From a virus: a stretch of 40,780 nucleotides of DNA. Below, piece by piece: positions 5,397 to 13,927 of this stretch (positions are counted from its first letter, which is position 1; each line of letters starts with the position of its first letter). Under the pieces are notes generated by a model that ran no database searches, was not told where the DNA came from, and was given only the letters and a program-made list of their open reading frames with translations. The stretch covers positions 1 through 40,780 of the IMG/VR virus record IMGVR_UViG_3300020410_000022, one strand, 5' to 3'. The translations under genes and the position numbers were made by a program.

Positions 5397-6605
5397 ATGG
5401 ACTCGGACGGACCCATAGCTAGAATTAAATCAGGACAAGTTTTAATTAATATTTACCACTTGAAGGAGCGTGGCGCCTACCTCGCTAAATGGCAAGAAAA
5501 TGGACGCCACAGGAGGGCGCAGGCGACCGACTTGGACAAGCTCAAAGCCAAGGTTCGCAAGGTAGCCCAGCGGCTCTCCAAAGCCGTCGAGGAGATCGAT
5601 ACACTGTCTGAGGAAGAGAGCGCCATCCTAGCTGAGATTCGGCGCCGTGGAATCACACTGAGCGATCTCGACCGCATCAAGGGGCTCCCAGACCCAATCA
5701 CGCTGGAGGAGGCTATAGACGAGTTCCTGGAGGCCGTAGCAGCCGATGTGAGCGACAGCGAGCGGAACGAGCGGACTCTACGAGGTCACTGCCGCGCATT
5801 TCAGAAGGCGATAGGGAGAAAGAAACTGATCGGGCAGATCCTCCCCAAGCAGATTGATAAGTGGATCCGCTCGGGCAGCGTGTCTGGCAAGACTCAGCAC
5901 AACCGCCGCCGCTCTGTGATTACGCTGTTCCGCTGGTGCCGGAAAAAAGACATGTTGGATTCTGAGCGTCTGACTGCTGCGGAGAAAACGGACACGCCCA
6001 AGATAAAGAAGGCCGGCAGGGTGGCTATCTGGACGCCCACCGAGCTTCGGAAGATGTTGGAGAACTGCCGGATTGATTATCTGCCCTGGCTCGTTATCTC
6101 CTGCTTCGCTGGCGTCAGAACCAATGAGCTTTGCCCCGTAAGTCGCAGAGGGGTGGGCAAGGATCCTTTGCGGTGGGAGGACATCAAGCTGGATTGGGAG
6201 ACTCCTCACATAGAGGTCCGTCCGGAGACGAGCAAGACAGGAGACCGCCGGCTCATCCCGATCTCCCCTGCCCTGTTGGCTTGGCTGGAACCGCTTCACA
6301 AGGGAGAGGGGCGGATCACGCCGGCCAAGGCTCCGAGTAAGCGCCATCACAACATTCCGTCAATTACAGACGAGCTGGCCCAGGCGGCTGGCGTCAAAGA
6401 GTGGAAGGCAAATGCCAACCGTCACAGCTTTGGATCATATCGGACGGCGCTTACAAAGAATCTCGGGGAGGTAGCCTTGGAGATGGGCAACTCGCCAGCG
6501 ACGATCAAGCAGCACTACTTGGAGGCCGTGCAGACTTGTGAGGCCGAGGAGTATTTTGCGCTCACTCCTAAGCGAATTAAACGGTCCTTGCGGGTTGTTG
6601 CTTAA
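5397..6605 (+). CDS. int: Tyrosine recombinase integrase
   Basis: A protein of 402 residues. The N-terminal 90 residues are an arm-binding and linker part (AKWQENGRHRRAQATDLDKL). Residues about 105-200 form the core-binding domain (LEEAIDEFLEAV, then KTQHNRRRSVITLFRWC). The catalytic domain has Arg241 (CFAGVRTNEL), the second box NANRHSFGSYR with Arg342 and His343, and the nucleophile Tyr374 (IKQHYLEAV). Asn stands at the first position of the HxxR box and also in GNSP, where many relatives have His. This variant is common in integrases of Verrucomicrobiota. It should insert the genome into the host tRNA gene through the attP at 5195-5376. The next gene is the likely excisionase. Confidence 0.93.
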   Translation: MDSDGPIARIKSGQVLINIYHLKERGAYLAKWQENGRHRRAQATDLDKLKAKVRKVAQRLSKAVEEIDTLSEEESAILAEIRRRGITLSDLDRIKGLPDPITLEEAIDEFLEAVAADVSDSERNERTLRGHCRAFQKAIGRKKLIGQILPKQIDKWIRSGSVSGKTQHNRRRSVITLFRWCRKKDMLDSERLTAAEKTDTPKIKKAGRVAIWTPTELRKMLENCRIDYLPWLVISCFAGVRTNELCPVSRRGVGKDPLRWEDIKLDWETPHIEVRPETSKTGDRRLIPISPALLAWLEPLHKGEGRITPAKAPSKRHHNIPSITDELAQAAGVKEWKANANRHSFGSYRTALTKNLGEVALEMGNSPATIKQHYLEAVQTCEAEEYFALTPKRIKRSLRVVA

Positions 6606-6653
6606 TTCTGACAGAAAATAGTTCCCAAGAAAAAAAAGTGGGTCCACGGTTGG

Positions 6654-6836
6654 GTGGCAATGCACGCGACAGAACTCAAGCCAGTATGGCAGCGAAGGAA
6701 GAAAGCCGAGAAAACATGCGACGTTTGCTCGCAGACAATGTATCGCTGGATTAAGGACGGAAACGTAGCCGTGATGAAGGTCGGCAAGGTCGTCTACGTG
6801 GACGTAGCTAGGTGGGTGCTGGAGGACGAGGACTAG
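6654..6836 (+). CDS. Excisionase-like small DNA-binding protein
   Basis: A protein of 60 residues. Residues 20-57 (CDVCSQTMYRWIKDGNVAVM, then KVGKVVYVDVARWVLE) follow the helix-turn-helix and wing pattern of Xis/AlpA-type proteins. It lies 48 bp after the integrase gene in the same direction, the usual place of a recombination directionality factor. ATG at 6654 is taken as start; a second ATG at 6660 is equally possible. The protein would bend attP or attR DNA and steer the integrase toward excision. A role as a regulator of neighbouring genes is the main alternative. Confidence 0.75.
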   Translation: MAMHATELKPVWQRRKKAEKTCDVCSQTMYRWIKDGNVAVMKVGKVVYVDVARWVLEDED

Positions 6837-6856
6837 CTGACTACCTCGGCGCTAGT
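6832..6856. terminator. Weak hairpin between converging genes
   Basis: ACTAGC (6832-6837) and GCTAGT (6851-6856) are perfect inverted repeats at the end of the excisionase-like gene, facing the end of the leftward late block at 6895. No T-run follows. It may stop transcription from one or both sides. Confidence 0.3.
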
Positions 6857-6894
6857 TGCGCGGCTCCGGAGGCGATCCGGGTGGCGTGAGAAGG

Positions 6895-7104
6895 TTACTC
6901 CTTGCTCTCTTCCGCAAGCGACTCAAACGCGCTCATCATAGCCCTCATGCCGGGGCTCATCTCCTGTTCCTCTTGGGCCTCTCGGCTTGCCTCTGCAAAC
7001 CGCTTTGCGTCCTGGCCGTCGCCGTCAGTTGAGTTCAGGATTTCTCTCAAGGAACTCGGCAACTCCTGCTCGCTTCCTTGCTTTGGTGAGTTCTTTTCTG
7101 GCAT
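6895..7104 (-). CDS. Hypothetical protein, 69 residues, last gene of the late block
   Basis: It begins MPEKNSPKQGSEQELPSSLR and is rich in Glu, Ser and Ala, with a helical C-terminus (GMRAMMSAFESLAEESKE). The start at 7104 lies 80 bp inside the giant virion-protein gene, and AAAGGA stands ten bases before the ATG, which supports this start. The polar, low-complexity composition suggests a flexible or coiled protein. No family is recognised. It may be a minor virion component or a chaperone for the giant protein, judged only by coupling. Confidence 0.55.
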   Translation of the reverse strand: MPEKNSPKQGSEQELPSSLREILNSTDGDGQDAKRFAEASREAQEEQEMSPGMRAMMSAFESLAEESKE

Positions 7105-10100
7105 TGCGTAAATTCCTTTTTGCTGTCGTTACTTTTCGGCCTGTTTGCCCGGCAAGAGCCTCTAGTCTCGTTGCAGCATTTTCAACCGCCCGGTGCTTTC
7201 GGATAAAGTTAAGGGAGCTTAGGCCCCTTCTGTTTGCCTGTGCAAGCTGCGAAGCCGACATCTTTTGCTTCGGCGGAAAAAACGCATCAGCGGCCTGATC
7301 AAAAGAAGTCTTGATCGCGCCGGCGCCTTTGGTCCATCCAGCCTGATCCCAGACATCCTTTTCCATGAACCACATTAACGCCTGGAGATCGTCCGGGCTT
7401 AGGCCCAGCTTGTCAGCGGCTCTTCTAAAGATTTCTTGCCCCAACAAAAAGTCGCCATTAGAAACTCCTGTTTCGGATTTTGGCTGTATTCGCCACTGCT
7501 TCACTTGGCCGGAATAAAGCCGGCGACGCAAGTATCGAGCCGCCCACACATCAATCGTTGCCGAGAGGCTGGACCCAAACAGGTTCATTGAGAATTGAGG
7601 AGTCTTCGGGCTCAACTTGTCCTTCGCCCTTGGGCCTCTGACTTGCGTAAATTGTCCAGATAGAGCGCGAAAGACATGCGCCGAATTCATCCCATACTTC
7701 GCGCCGTCAGCTCTACGAGGCTCCAACTTGTAACGCTCAATCCACTTTTTAAGAAGCGCCTGTTGGTCCATCCTCTTGGCTTGCCTCTTTCCAATGATGC
7801 GCCGAGCAATCATTGTCTCCTTCAGTTTGTCGGAATCCGCAAGATCAACGGCCTCTTGAAACCGCTTCAGCATTTTATCAAACTTCCCTGCCTTGAATTG
7901 CCGGTAGGCGTCAAAGGCGTAAATAAAGTTTTGCTCAACGTCCGTGTTTGCGGAGGTAGCTCCAAGCAGGTCTGCAAACAATGCATGGTCTCCAGCCAAG
8001 GCGATCCTCAACTTCTTTCGCATGCGAGAATACCAACCGATCCCGGAAGCTATCTCGGGAATGTCCATTGCTTGCATCGCATCGGCCTCCAAATCTGCCG
8101 CTGCAGCGTCAACCGCCCCGCTGTCTATCAGTTCGTCGATCCTCTCCCGGTCTTTTTTTGTTACATGGTAATGGAGCGAGTCGTAGTCGGGCTTGGTTGT
8201 GTCTTGCGGGGGAGGAGCCTCTTGCTCTAGCGCCGGAGCGTGGAGCAAGTCATAGTCAACGGTTTCGTAGACCACCTTGTTGTCTTTCTTTTTTACAGAC
8301 CCATCCTCGTTCCGGGCTTCAACAATTGGCAGCGCGGTAGGGTCTTCCGGCATCCTCCGGATGTCGTCGCTCTTGGTATCAAACCGCTCCGACAGCGGGA
8401 TCAGGTTGCCCTGGTCGTCGTAGGTAAATGGGTCGGCTGACTTGATCTGTTCCGGCTCAAAAACTACATAGTTGTCTGCTTCTGTCAGGTCATAATCGTT
8501 TTTGAAAATAACGCCGTCGTGTCCTTCTTCACGGGCTTGCACAATGTCGCCCTTGCGGCGTAACCTATGCGAATCGTGCAAGGAAACGATGGGCAGCTTT
8601 TTTCTTTTGCCCTGATCTATAATCTTCGGGTTTTTTGTCTGCAGGTAAAAACTACGCACGGCGCCTCCCTTCCGGGCAGGGTCTTTACTCTTTGGATGGC
8701 CGGGTTTTTGGTGTTTTCCGACAGCAAGATCCCTAAACATGGTCGCCGCCGCCGGGGCGCTAGTGAAAAAGAAGCCCTCGTAAGCCGCCTCCGCTTCAGT
8801 GCTTTCGCCTCTGCGAGCTTTGTCAAACACGTTGAAAGCCTCCGCGTCTCCCCTGTAAACTTTTGGTCCGGAACCTGCCCTTTTCGCAGCTTGATCAACT
8901 AACGCTTGCCCAGCTTCAAAGTTTCCAGCCTGTTCTGCAGCCCGGTGGTCCGCATCTAGCTGCTCCGGCATCCTCCGGATGTCGTCAAGTTCAACCCACC
9001 CGACATTTGAAACCAACTGATACCTTGCCAGTTCAACTCCACTAGGAGCAACTAACGCCACCAAATCCCTTTTCAGGTCTTTTAGCGTAAGCTCCTCTTT
9101 CCCGTCTCCGCGATCTCGGCGTTCTTCAGCTAAAAGAGTTCGTCTGTCTCTCGGGTAACCCTCTCCCTCCGGCATCCTCCGGATGTCGTCACCAGCACCT
9201 TCCTCCGTAACCCACTCAGGCAGGAGTCCTGTTTTCTGCGCGGCGTATTCTGTATCGGCGCCACTGGCAGTCCGGTTGAACTCTCCATGTGGGCCGTAGT
9301 TCACCCAACTATTCTGGCCCCTGGTCTCGGAAGTCATCGCCCGGCGAGCTTTTGGTGAATACATTGCCGAGTGAGCCCTCCAGGCGTTCTCCTCTCCTCC
9401 AGCCCGGAAGCCGTTGCCTTCCTTGACGTGGCCAAAGTAATCGTGGACAACCCGGAACACATCGTTCGCGGTCATTCGGTAGCCGTTGATTACTTCGCCG
9501 GTCTCTTCTAGGAGCGGGTTCTCTGCAACGTCAACGTCTGATACGGCGTCTCCTCCAAACCCTTCGTTCGTCGGGAAGAACCACATGTGATTGTTCTCCA
9601 CCACATCCAAGATCGCGTTCCTGGGGTTCCCATAGGGCTCCGTGCCGCGAGGCATCGGCTCAACAACCAGCCCGGTTGCTTTTATCTCCTCATACTGAGC
9701 GAGGGTTTCGTCAATCATCGCCCGGTAAGCCTCCCTCACCTCCGGGTCGTCAGGAGCATGAGGCATGCGCTCATACTCATCTGCGATGCGTGTCGCTCGC
9801 TCGCGGTCTACCTTTGCGTAAGTAGTCGGGGGGACGTATTCCAAGCCGGCTCCGGCCATGTAATCTTCAGCCGCTTGACGCGCTGGCTGAAAGGGGCCAA
9901 AGATTACGGTCCTTCCATCACCTAGGTCGATTCTCTGGGGGAGTCCAATGAGCGCCGGGCGCGTGGCCGGAGGATATGGGCTATCCGGTTCCGGAACCCA
10001 GCCCTGATCTCCTCCCATGCCTCGTCGCTCGCCAGCGGGTAGTCCTCCCTCTTCGGCTCCAGTGCTAGGATCTCCTTCTGGTAATCGGTTAATTGTGTCT

Positions 10101-13100
10101 TGTCTCGCGGCATCTGATTGCTGGGTTGTTGCATCTGCAGGCTCCGGCATCAAGCCTTGAACCCACTGATGGTGGTTAAATGTCAAACCGTCCTCGTTCG
10201 TATTGTAGACGAAATTGGCTCGGTCCAGGCGGAATGAACGGATTGGTGGCCGGCCTCCCTTGACGGTTGGATTGTTGAAGGCGTGTTCCTTGGAGAGCTG
10301 GCCAAGCACTCCATTCAAGAACCTGGCACGTTCCTCGCCAAACACATCGACGTTTTTCATGTCCGGCTTGTTGTGGTTCTTGGCCAGAACCATCAGGTCG
10401 CGCATGATGTCCGCGCTATTGTCTCGATACATCGCCGGGGCGTCCTTGGACTGTGAGGCCTTAATTGCTCTCTCCTCCAGAGCGTCCATGTCGATGACCT
10501 TGACAATGACGTTGTTCGCCTTGGTAACCTCGATGGAATAGATCGAGCCAACACGGTCCTCCTGGGGCTTTGGCTTGTAACGCTTCTTGCCTGTTTTCTC
10601 GTTCGTGTCTAACGCCTTGTGATATTGGAAACGATGAGCCTTGCCGTCGTTGTCGGCCATGCCTCTGAAGGCGCTTCGCATTGCCGCGATCTGGTGATCG
10701 TTGTAGAGCCGAGTCTTGCGGATCTCCTCCAGGATTTCGTCCCACTGCTCTCTTGTCAGCTTGTCAAACCTGTCCCCTCCCCGCTTTTGAGTTAAAGGAA
10801 CCACGCCGTATTTCTCTGCAACTTTCCGGATGATGTTTCCGATAGTGGTCTCTTGCGCTGCAAGGACGCTAGGCTCCAACCCTTTAGCTCGGCCAAACCT
10901 GTCGCGCTTAACTGAGCCGTCCGGGTTTCTTTCGTAGTCGATCATGTTCCGCTCCTCCATGCGGTCCATGTCTTCGCGGGTGTAGATTGCTTTCCGGTGG
11001 AGGTCTTCAATAGTGCGACCGCCAACAACCTTTTGGGTGCCTGGCACTCGCTTTCCTTTTGGGACGAATGTGCTGCCGGCGTTGCTACGAAGATAAGCAT
11101 CGGCAAGCCGCGCCAGAGCCGGACTCAAATTCGCGGAAACCATTGCGCCTTGGCCTTTCGCCAGGTTGCCGTTTTTATCCAACAGGACGCCTCGACGGAG
11201 GAGCATTGCTTTCCCAAACGGAACGCGAGGGAGGACCGCTTCGGCAAGCCCGGTGATAAGCTTGTTGCGGCGAACAAGTTTCTGCAGCTTCTGGCTTTTT
11301 TGCAGCCCTGGAGCAACAGCCTCGGCAAACCACTCTTCAGCTAGTCTCTGGTCTGACAGCTCCAGCCTGGGCTCCTTCGGTGGCCGGCCACGATTCAGTC
11401 TGTTTTCATACTCCCTCTTAAAATCCTTTGCCTCCTTTGTGAGATTGCCGTCTTTGTCTCGCAAAAGACCGCCCGGCCCAACCAGCTCAGTGTAAATCTT
11501 TTCTTTCATTCCCCGCGCCGCAAGAGAATGGCCGATTTCGTGGGCCAGCATTACGTCGAGCGGGTTCTTAGACTCCGGATCAATAATAAGCGTCTTCGTC
11601 TTCTCGCGGTAAGCTCCACCACCACTGCCGGGAATAAATTGAAAATTAACGTCCGGGAACAAAGCCGAATACACGCCCACTTGCCGCTTCACAACGGGGT
11701 CAAGGAGGTCAAAAACTTCGCGCTGTCCGAGGCTTAGATTGCGTCGGAATTCTGCAACATCGTTTTGAGCAAGGAGATCAAACTCATGCTTCTTTAACCT
11801 GGCTGGCGCTCCACCGAGACCGTGAATGATTCCTTGCAACTGGCCAGGAACTCCAAACGCAATTCCTTCTGCAGCGGCTTCAACTAGCCAGCCCTCTTCG
11901 CCCCCGGTGGCCATAGCAGAGAAGGGAATCTCGGCAGCGGTTGATCGAGCGATTGCGGAGCCCACGTTGCCGGTTGCTTTAGTCGCAGCAGTTAGCGGCC
12001 TAGCGAAAACGTCTATTGCGCTTGCGGCACCGCTTGCCCAAGGGTTTTCCGCAACTCTCTCGGAGACTCTCTGCCAGTAAGGCATGGTCACTCGCCGCCT
12101 GAAGAATTCAGCCCCGGCAGCGTTAATCATTTGCGTGGCTCCTCGGAGAACGCGGTATTGCTGTGACCAAGTCCTCGGCGCCAGCAATAACAGTCCCAAA
12201 GGATTTCCTGTAGCCAAACCAAAATACCCTAGCCCCGTAAAAGCAGAGCCAACAGCTCCGCTAAATTGAGCCTGTTTTCCTCGCCCAAGATTTGCCAAGG
12301 TTTCATCAACCCATCCTCCTGCTTCAGTAGCCCAAGAGCCAAACCTAGTTTGCTTAAAGCGGTCAGCCAGGTTCTTGCTGGCCTGTCGCACTCCGTCTTT
12401 AACTAAGGCTCCAACGCCTCCCAGCCGGGCAGTGTGACGTTCAAGTGTTCTCTTCGCCGTGTAAATCTCGTCGTCAAGCCGCTGCAAATTCCTAGCAAAA
12501 ATTTCCTGCCTTGCTGTTCTGCGAGCGGCTCTCTTGCCGGTCGTTTTAAGTCCCGGTCGTGGAGTCGCCGCTGTCCCCGCGCCAGCCCCTGGAACTACTG
12601 GAGCGGCTCCTTCTCTCGCGGCGGCTTTTGCCATTGCCGCTCGTCTAGCGGTTAAAGCGGCAAGGTGCTTTGCCGCGTCGTCCGTTGATTTCAGGGTAGT
12701 TCTGCCCAAAATGCCAAGCCCAGGGATTTTCAATGGTTTGCCCAAGTGCAGCCCTGCCGTCCTTACTCCTTTTGCCGTTAATGACGCCGCTGGCGTAAGC
12801 GGGAATGAAGGATCCAGCCCCAGCATTCCATACGACGCCGCTTCCTTGTCGATTGCCGCCAACTCCTCTGGGCTTCGGCCAGCTCTTGCGGCTTGGCTGG
12901 TCTGTATTCCGAACTCGGCTTTCTCCATGCGCTCGGCCTCGCTCGCTCCAAGAGCGGCAAGAGACAATAGCGCCCCGGCAGCTTCGTCCGCGCTTGCTTC
13001 TCTTAGTATACGCTTAGAGTTTTCAAAATCATAGAGCGCCATTAAGACCGCCGTGTCAGCGTCTCCCAGACCTCCGTCAAATAATCCTGCGATGGCGCCA

Positions 13101-13915
13101 GTCACGCCGGCTTGGGCCTTGGCTTGCAAAAGCTGTCGGCCTTTGTCCAAGACAACTTGGTTTTCCATTCCGGCTCTGGCAGCGGCACCTGCTCCGGCGG
13201 CAAGTTCTTTGCGCGTTGCTCTCTGAAGCTCGGTGACGCTTAACTTCGCGTCTTTTCGGGCTTCGTGCATTTTGGTAAACGCGCCCAAAAATGGAACGCC
13301 TTCCGGAATTCCCAAGCTGCCAACCCAATCTGCCGCTTTAATAAAGGGAGTTGAGGCCATAACGCCTGTCGATCCATAGGCAACAGCCTCCGGGACTACT
13401 TCCGTAACCAAGCTTTTGACCGCCCCGCCGACTTGCTTCAAAAACGGATCCTCTCCAGTGCGCTCTTTGTGTTCGTCCCAAGCGCCCATTTCCACCCACT
13501 CCAACCAAGTGTCTTCGCCTTGAGCCAAGACAGTATCAAGGTCGCTGGTGTACAGCTCGCCTCGCCTTGTGAGCTGGAGGTCGCGGTCAACAAAGCCTCG
13601 CCCAAAATAGTCCCGCAAATCTTCCTTGTCTTCCTCTACTGGATAATTGGCCAGGTTGACTTCAAATTGCCCTTTTTGAGTAAGAGCAAGGTCAGTGCCG
13701 ATAAGCCCAGCTTGGAAGTCTAGCCGCGCATCTTCCTGCACGCCGGGATCCAGGTGGGCAATGTTTTGCTCAAGAAGCTGGCTGCTTTCTTCTTGTTCAA
13801 CCTTGGCCTTGTGCTGCAGAAATCGCTGCCGTTGTGTCAGCCCGTCTGCAGCCACCTCCTGGTCGTCTTCGCCGGAACCAGCGGCAGCTTCGGCCATCAT
13901 GTAAGGAGACGCCAT
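7025..13915 (-). CDS. Giant internal virion protein with peptidase and ADP-ribosyltransferase-like domains
   Basis: A protein of 2,296 residues, the largest here. Residues 1-500 are helical and Ala/Glu-rich. About 551-700 hold hydrophobic, membrane-prone stretches (GYFGLATGNPLGLLLLAP). About 740-860 form a zincin with HEIGHSLA (His792, His796) and a later acidic partner, EEWFAEAV. About 1470-1572 carry HDYFGH, ENAWRAH and NSWVNYGPHGE, a pattern I associate with phage polyvalent proteins. About 1680-1830 have VYRG, FFFTSAPAAA and GHDGVIF...FEPEQIKSA, as in the ART-PolyVal type of ADP-ribosyltransferase. The 1915-2200 region with TIDVWAARYLRR is unidentified. Three DDIRRMPE octapeptides separate the later modules. 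Such proteins travel in the particle and enter the cell with the DNA. The effector role is inferred. Confidence 0.85.
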   Translation of the reverse strand: MASPYMMAEAAAGSGEDDQEVAADGLTQRQRFLQHKAKVEQEESSQLLEQNIAHLDPGVQEDARLDFQAGLIGTDLALTQKGQFEVNLANYPVEEDKEDLRDYFGRGFVDRDLQLTRRGELYTSDLDTVLAQGEDTWLEWVEMGAWDEHKERTGEDPFLKQVGGAVKSLVTEVVPEAVAYGSTGVMASTPFIKAADWVGSLGIPEGVPFLGAFTKMHEARKDAKLSVTELQRATRKELAAGAGAAARAGMENQVVLDKGRQLLQAKAQAGVTGAIAGLFDGGLGDADTAVLMALYDFENSKRILREASADEAAGALLSLAALGASEAERMEKAEFGIQTSQAARAGRSPEELAAIDKEAASYGMLGLDPSFPLTPAASLTAKGVRTAGLHLGKPLKIPGLGILGRTTLKSTDDAAKHLAALTARRAAMAKAAAREGAAPVVPGAGAGTAATPRPGLKTTGKRAARRTARQEIFARNLQRLDDEIYTAKRTLERHTARLGGVGALVKDGVRQASKNLADRFKQTRFGSWATEAGGWVDETLANLGRGKQAQFSGAVGSAFTGLGYFGLATGNPLGLLLLAPRTWSQQYRVLRGATQMINAAGAEFFRRRVTMPYWQRVSERVAENPWASGAASAIDVFARPLTAATKATGNVGSAIARSTAAEIPFSAMATGGEEGWLVEAAAEGIAFGVPGQLQGIIHGLGGAPARLKKHEFDLLAQNDVAEFRRNLSLGQREVFDLLDPVVKRQVGVYSALFPDVNFQFIPGSGGGAYREKTKTLIIDPESKNPLDVMLAHEIGHSLAARGMKEKIYTELVGPGGLLRDKDGNLTKEAKDFKREYENRLNRGRPPKEPRLELSDQRLAEEWFAEAVAPGLQKSQKLQKLVRRNKLITGLAEAVLPRVPFGKAMLLRRGVLLDKNGNLAKGQGAMVSANLSPALARLADAYLRSNAGSTFVPKGKRVPGTQKVVGGRTIEDLHRKAIYTREDMDRMEERNMIDYERNPDGSVKRDRFGRAKGLEPSVLAAQETTIGNIIRKVAEKYGVVPLTQKRGGDRFDKLTREQWDEILEEIRKTRLYNDHQIAAMRSAFRGMADNDGKAHRFQYHKALDTNEKTGKKRYKPKPQEDRVGSIYSIEVTKANNVIVKVIDMDALEERAIKASQSKDAPAMYRDNSADIMRDLMVLAKNHNKPDMKNVDVFGEERARFLNGVLGQLSKEHAFNNPTVKGGRPPIRSFRLDRANFVYNTNEDGLTFNHHQWVQGLMPEPADATTQQSDAARQDTINRLPEGDPSTGAEEGGLPAGERRGMGGDQGWVPEPDSPYPPATRPALIGLPQRIDLGDGRTVIFGPFQPARQAAEDYMAGAGLEYVPPTTYAKVDRERATRIADEYERMPHAPDDPEVREAYRAMIDETLAQYEEIKATGLVVEPMPRGTEPYGNPRNAILDVVENNHMWFFPTNEGFGGDAVSDVDVAENPLLEETGEVINGYRMTANDVFRVVHDYFGHVKEGNGFRAGGEENAWRAHSAMYSPKARRAMTSETRGQNSWVNYGPHGEFNRTASGADTEYAAQKTGLLPEWVTEEGAGDDIRRMPEGEGYPRDRRTLLAEERRDRGDGKEELTLKDLKRDLVALVAPSGVELARYQLVSNVGWVELDDIRRMPEQLDADHRAAEQAGNFEAGQALVDQAAKRAGSGPKVYRGDAEAFNVFDKARRGESTEAEAAYEGFFFTSAPAAATMFRDLAVGKHQKPGHPKSKDPARKGGAVRSFYLQTKNPKIIDQGKRKKLPIVSLHDSHRLRRKGDIVQAREEGHDGVIFKNDYDLTEADNYVVFEPEQIKSADPFTYDDQGNLIPLSERFDTKSDDIRRMPEDPTALPIVEARNEDGSVKKKDNKVVYETVDYDLLHAPALEQEAPPPQDTTKPDYDSLHYHVTKKDRERIDELIDSGAVDAAAADLEADAMQAMDIPEIASGIGWYSRMRKKLRIALAGDHALFADLLGATSANTDVEQNFIYAFDAYRQFKAGKFDKMLKRFQEAVDLADSDKLKETMIARRIIGKRQAKRMDQQALLKKWIERYKLEPRRADGAKYGMNSAHVFRALSGQFTQVRGPRAKDKLSPKTPQFSMNLFGSSLSATIDVWAARYLRRRLYSGQVKQWRIQPKSETGVSNGDFLLGQEIFRRAADKLGLSPDDLQALMWFMEKDVWDQAGWTKGAGAIKTSFDQAADAFFPPKQKMSASQLAQANRRGLSSLNFIRKHRAVENAATRLEALAGQTGRKVTTAKRNLRNARKELTKARKRAGVAEFLERNPELN
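8346..9190 (-). repeat. Three exact 23-bp repeats inside the giant gene (DDIRRMPE linker)
   Basis: Identical 23-mers lie at 8346-8368, 8964-8986 and 9168-9190. Each encodes the octapeptide DDIRRMPE at residues near 1850, 1644 and 1576. Each contains the small inverted repeat CATCC-TCC-GGATG. Identity at the DNA level, where synonymous change would be free, suggests recent duplication or use in module exchange. The protein repeats fall at domain borders. Confidence 0.85.
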
Positions 13916-13927
13916 TTTTGCCTGAAG

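Noticed and set aside
8346-9190. The three 23-bp repeats as a CRISPR array.
   Set aside because: Spacing is irregular (hundreds of bases) and the repeats are in frame within a coding region.
10997-13904. Several long plus-strand open frames opposite the giant gene.
   Set aside because: They overlap a 2,296-codon gene with recognisable domains on the other strand, and show Arg/Ser/Pro/Leu-rich shadow composition without motifs.
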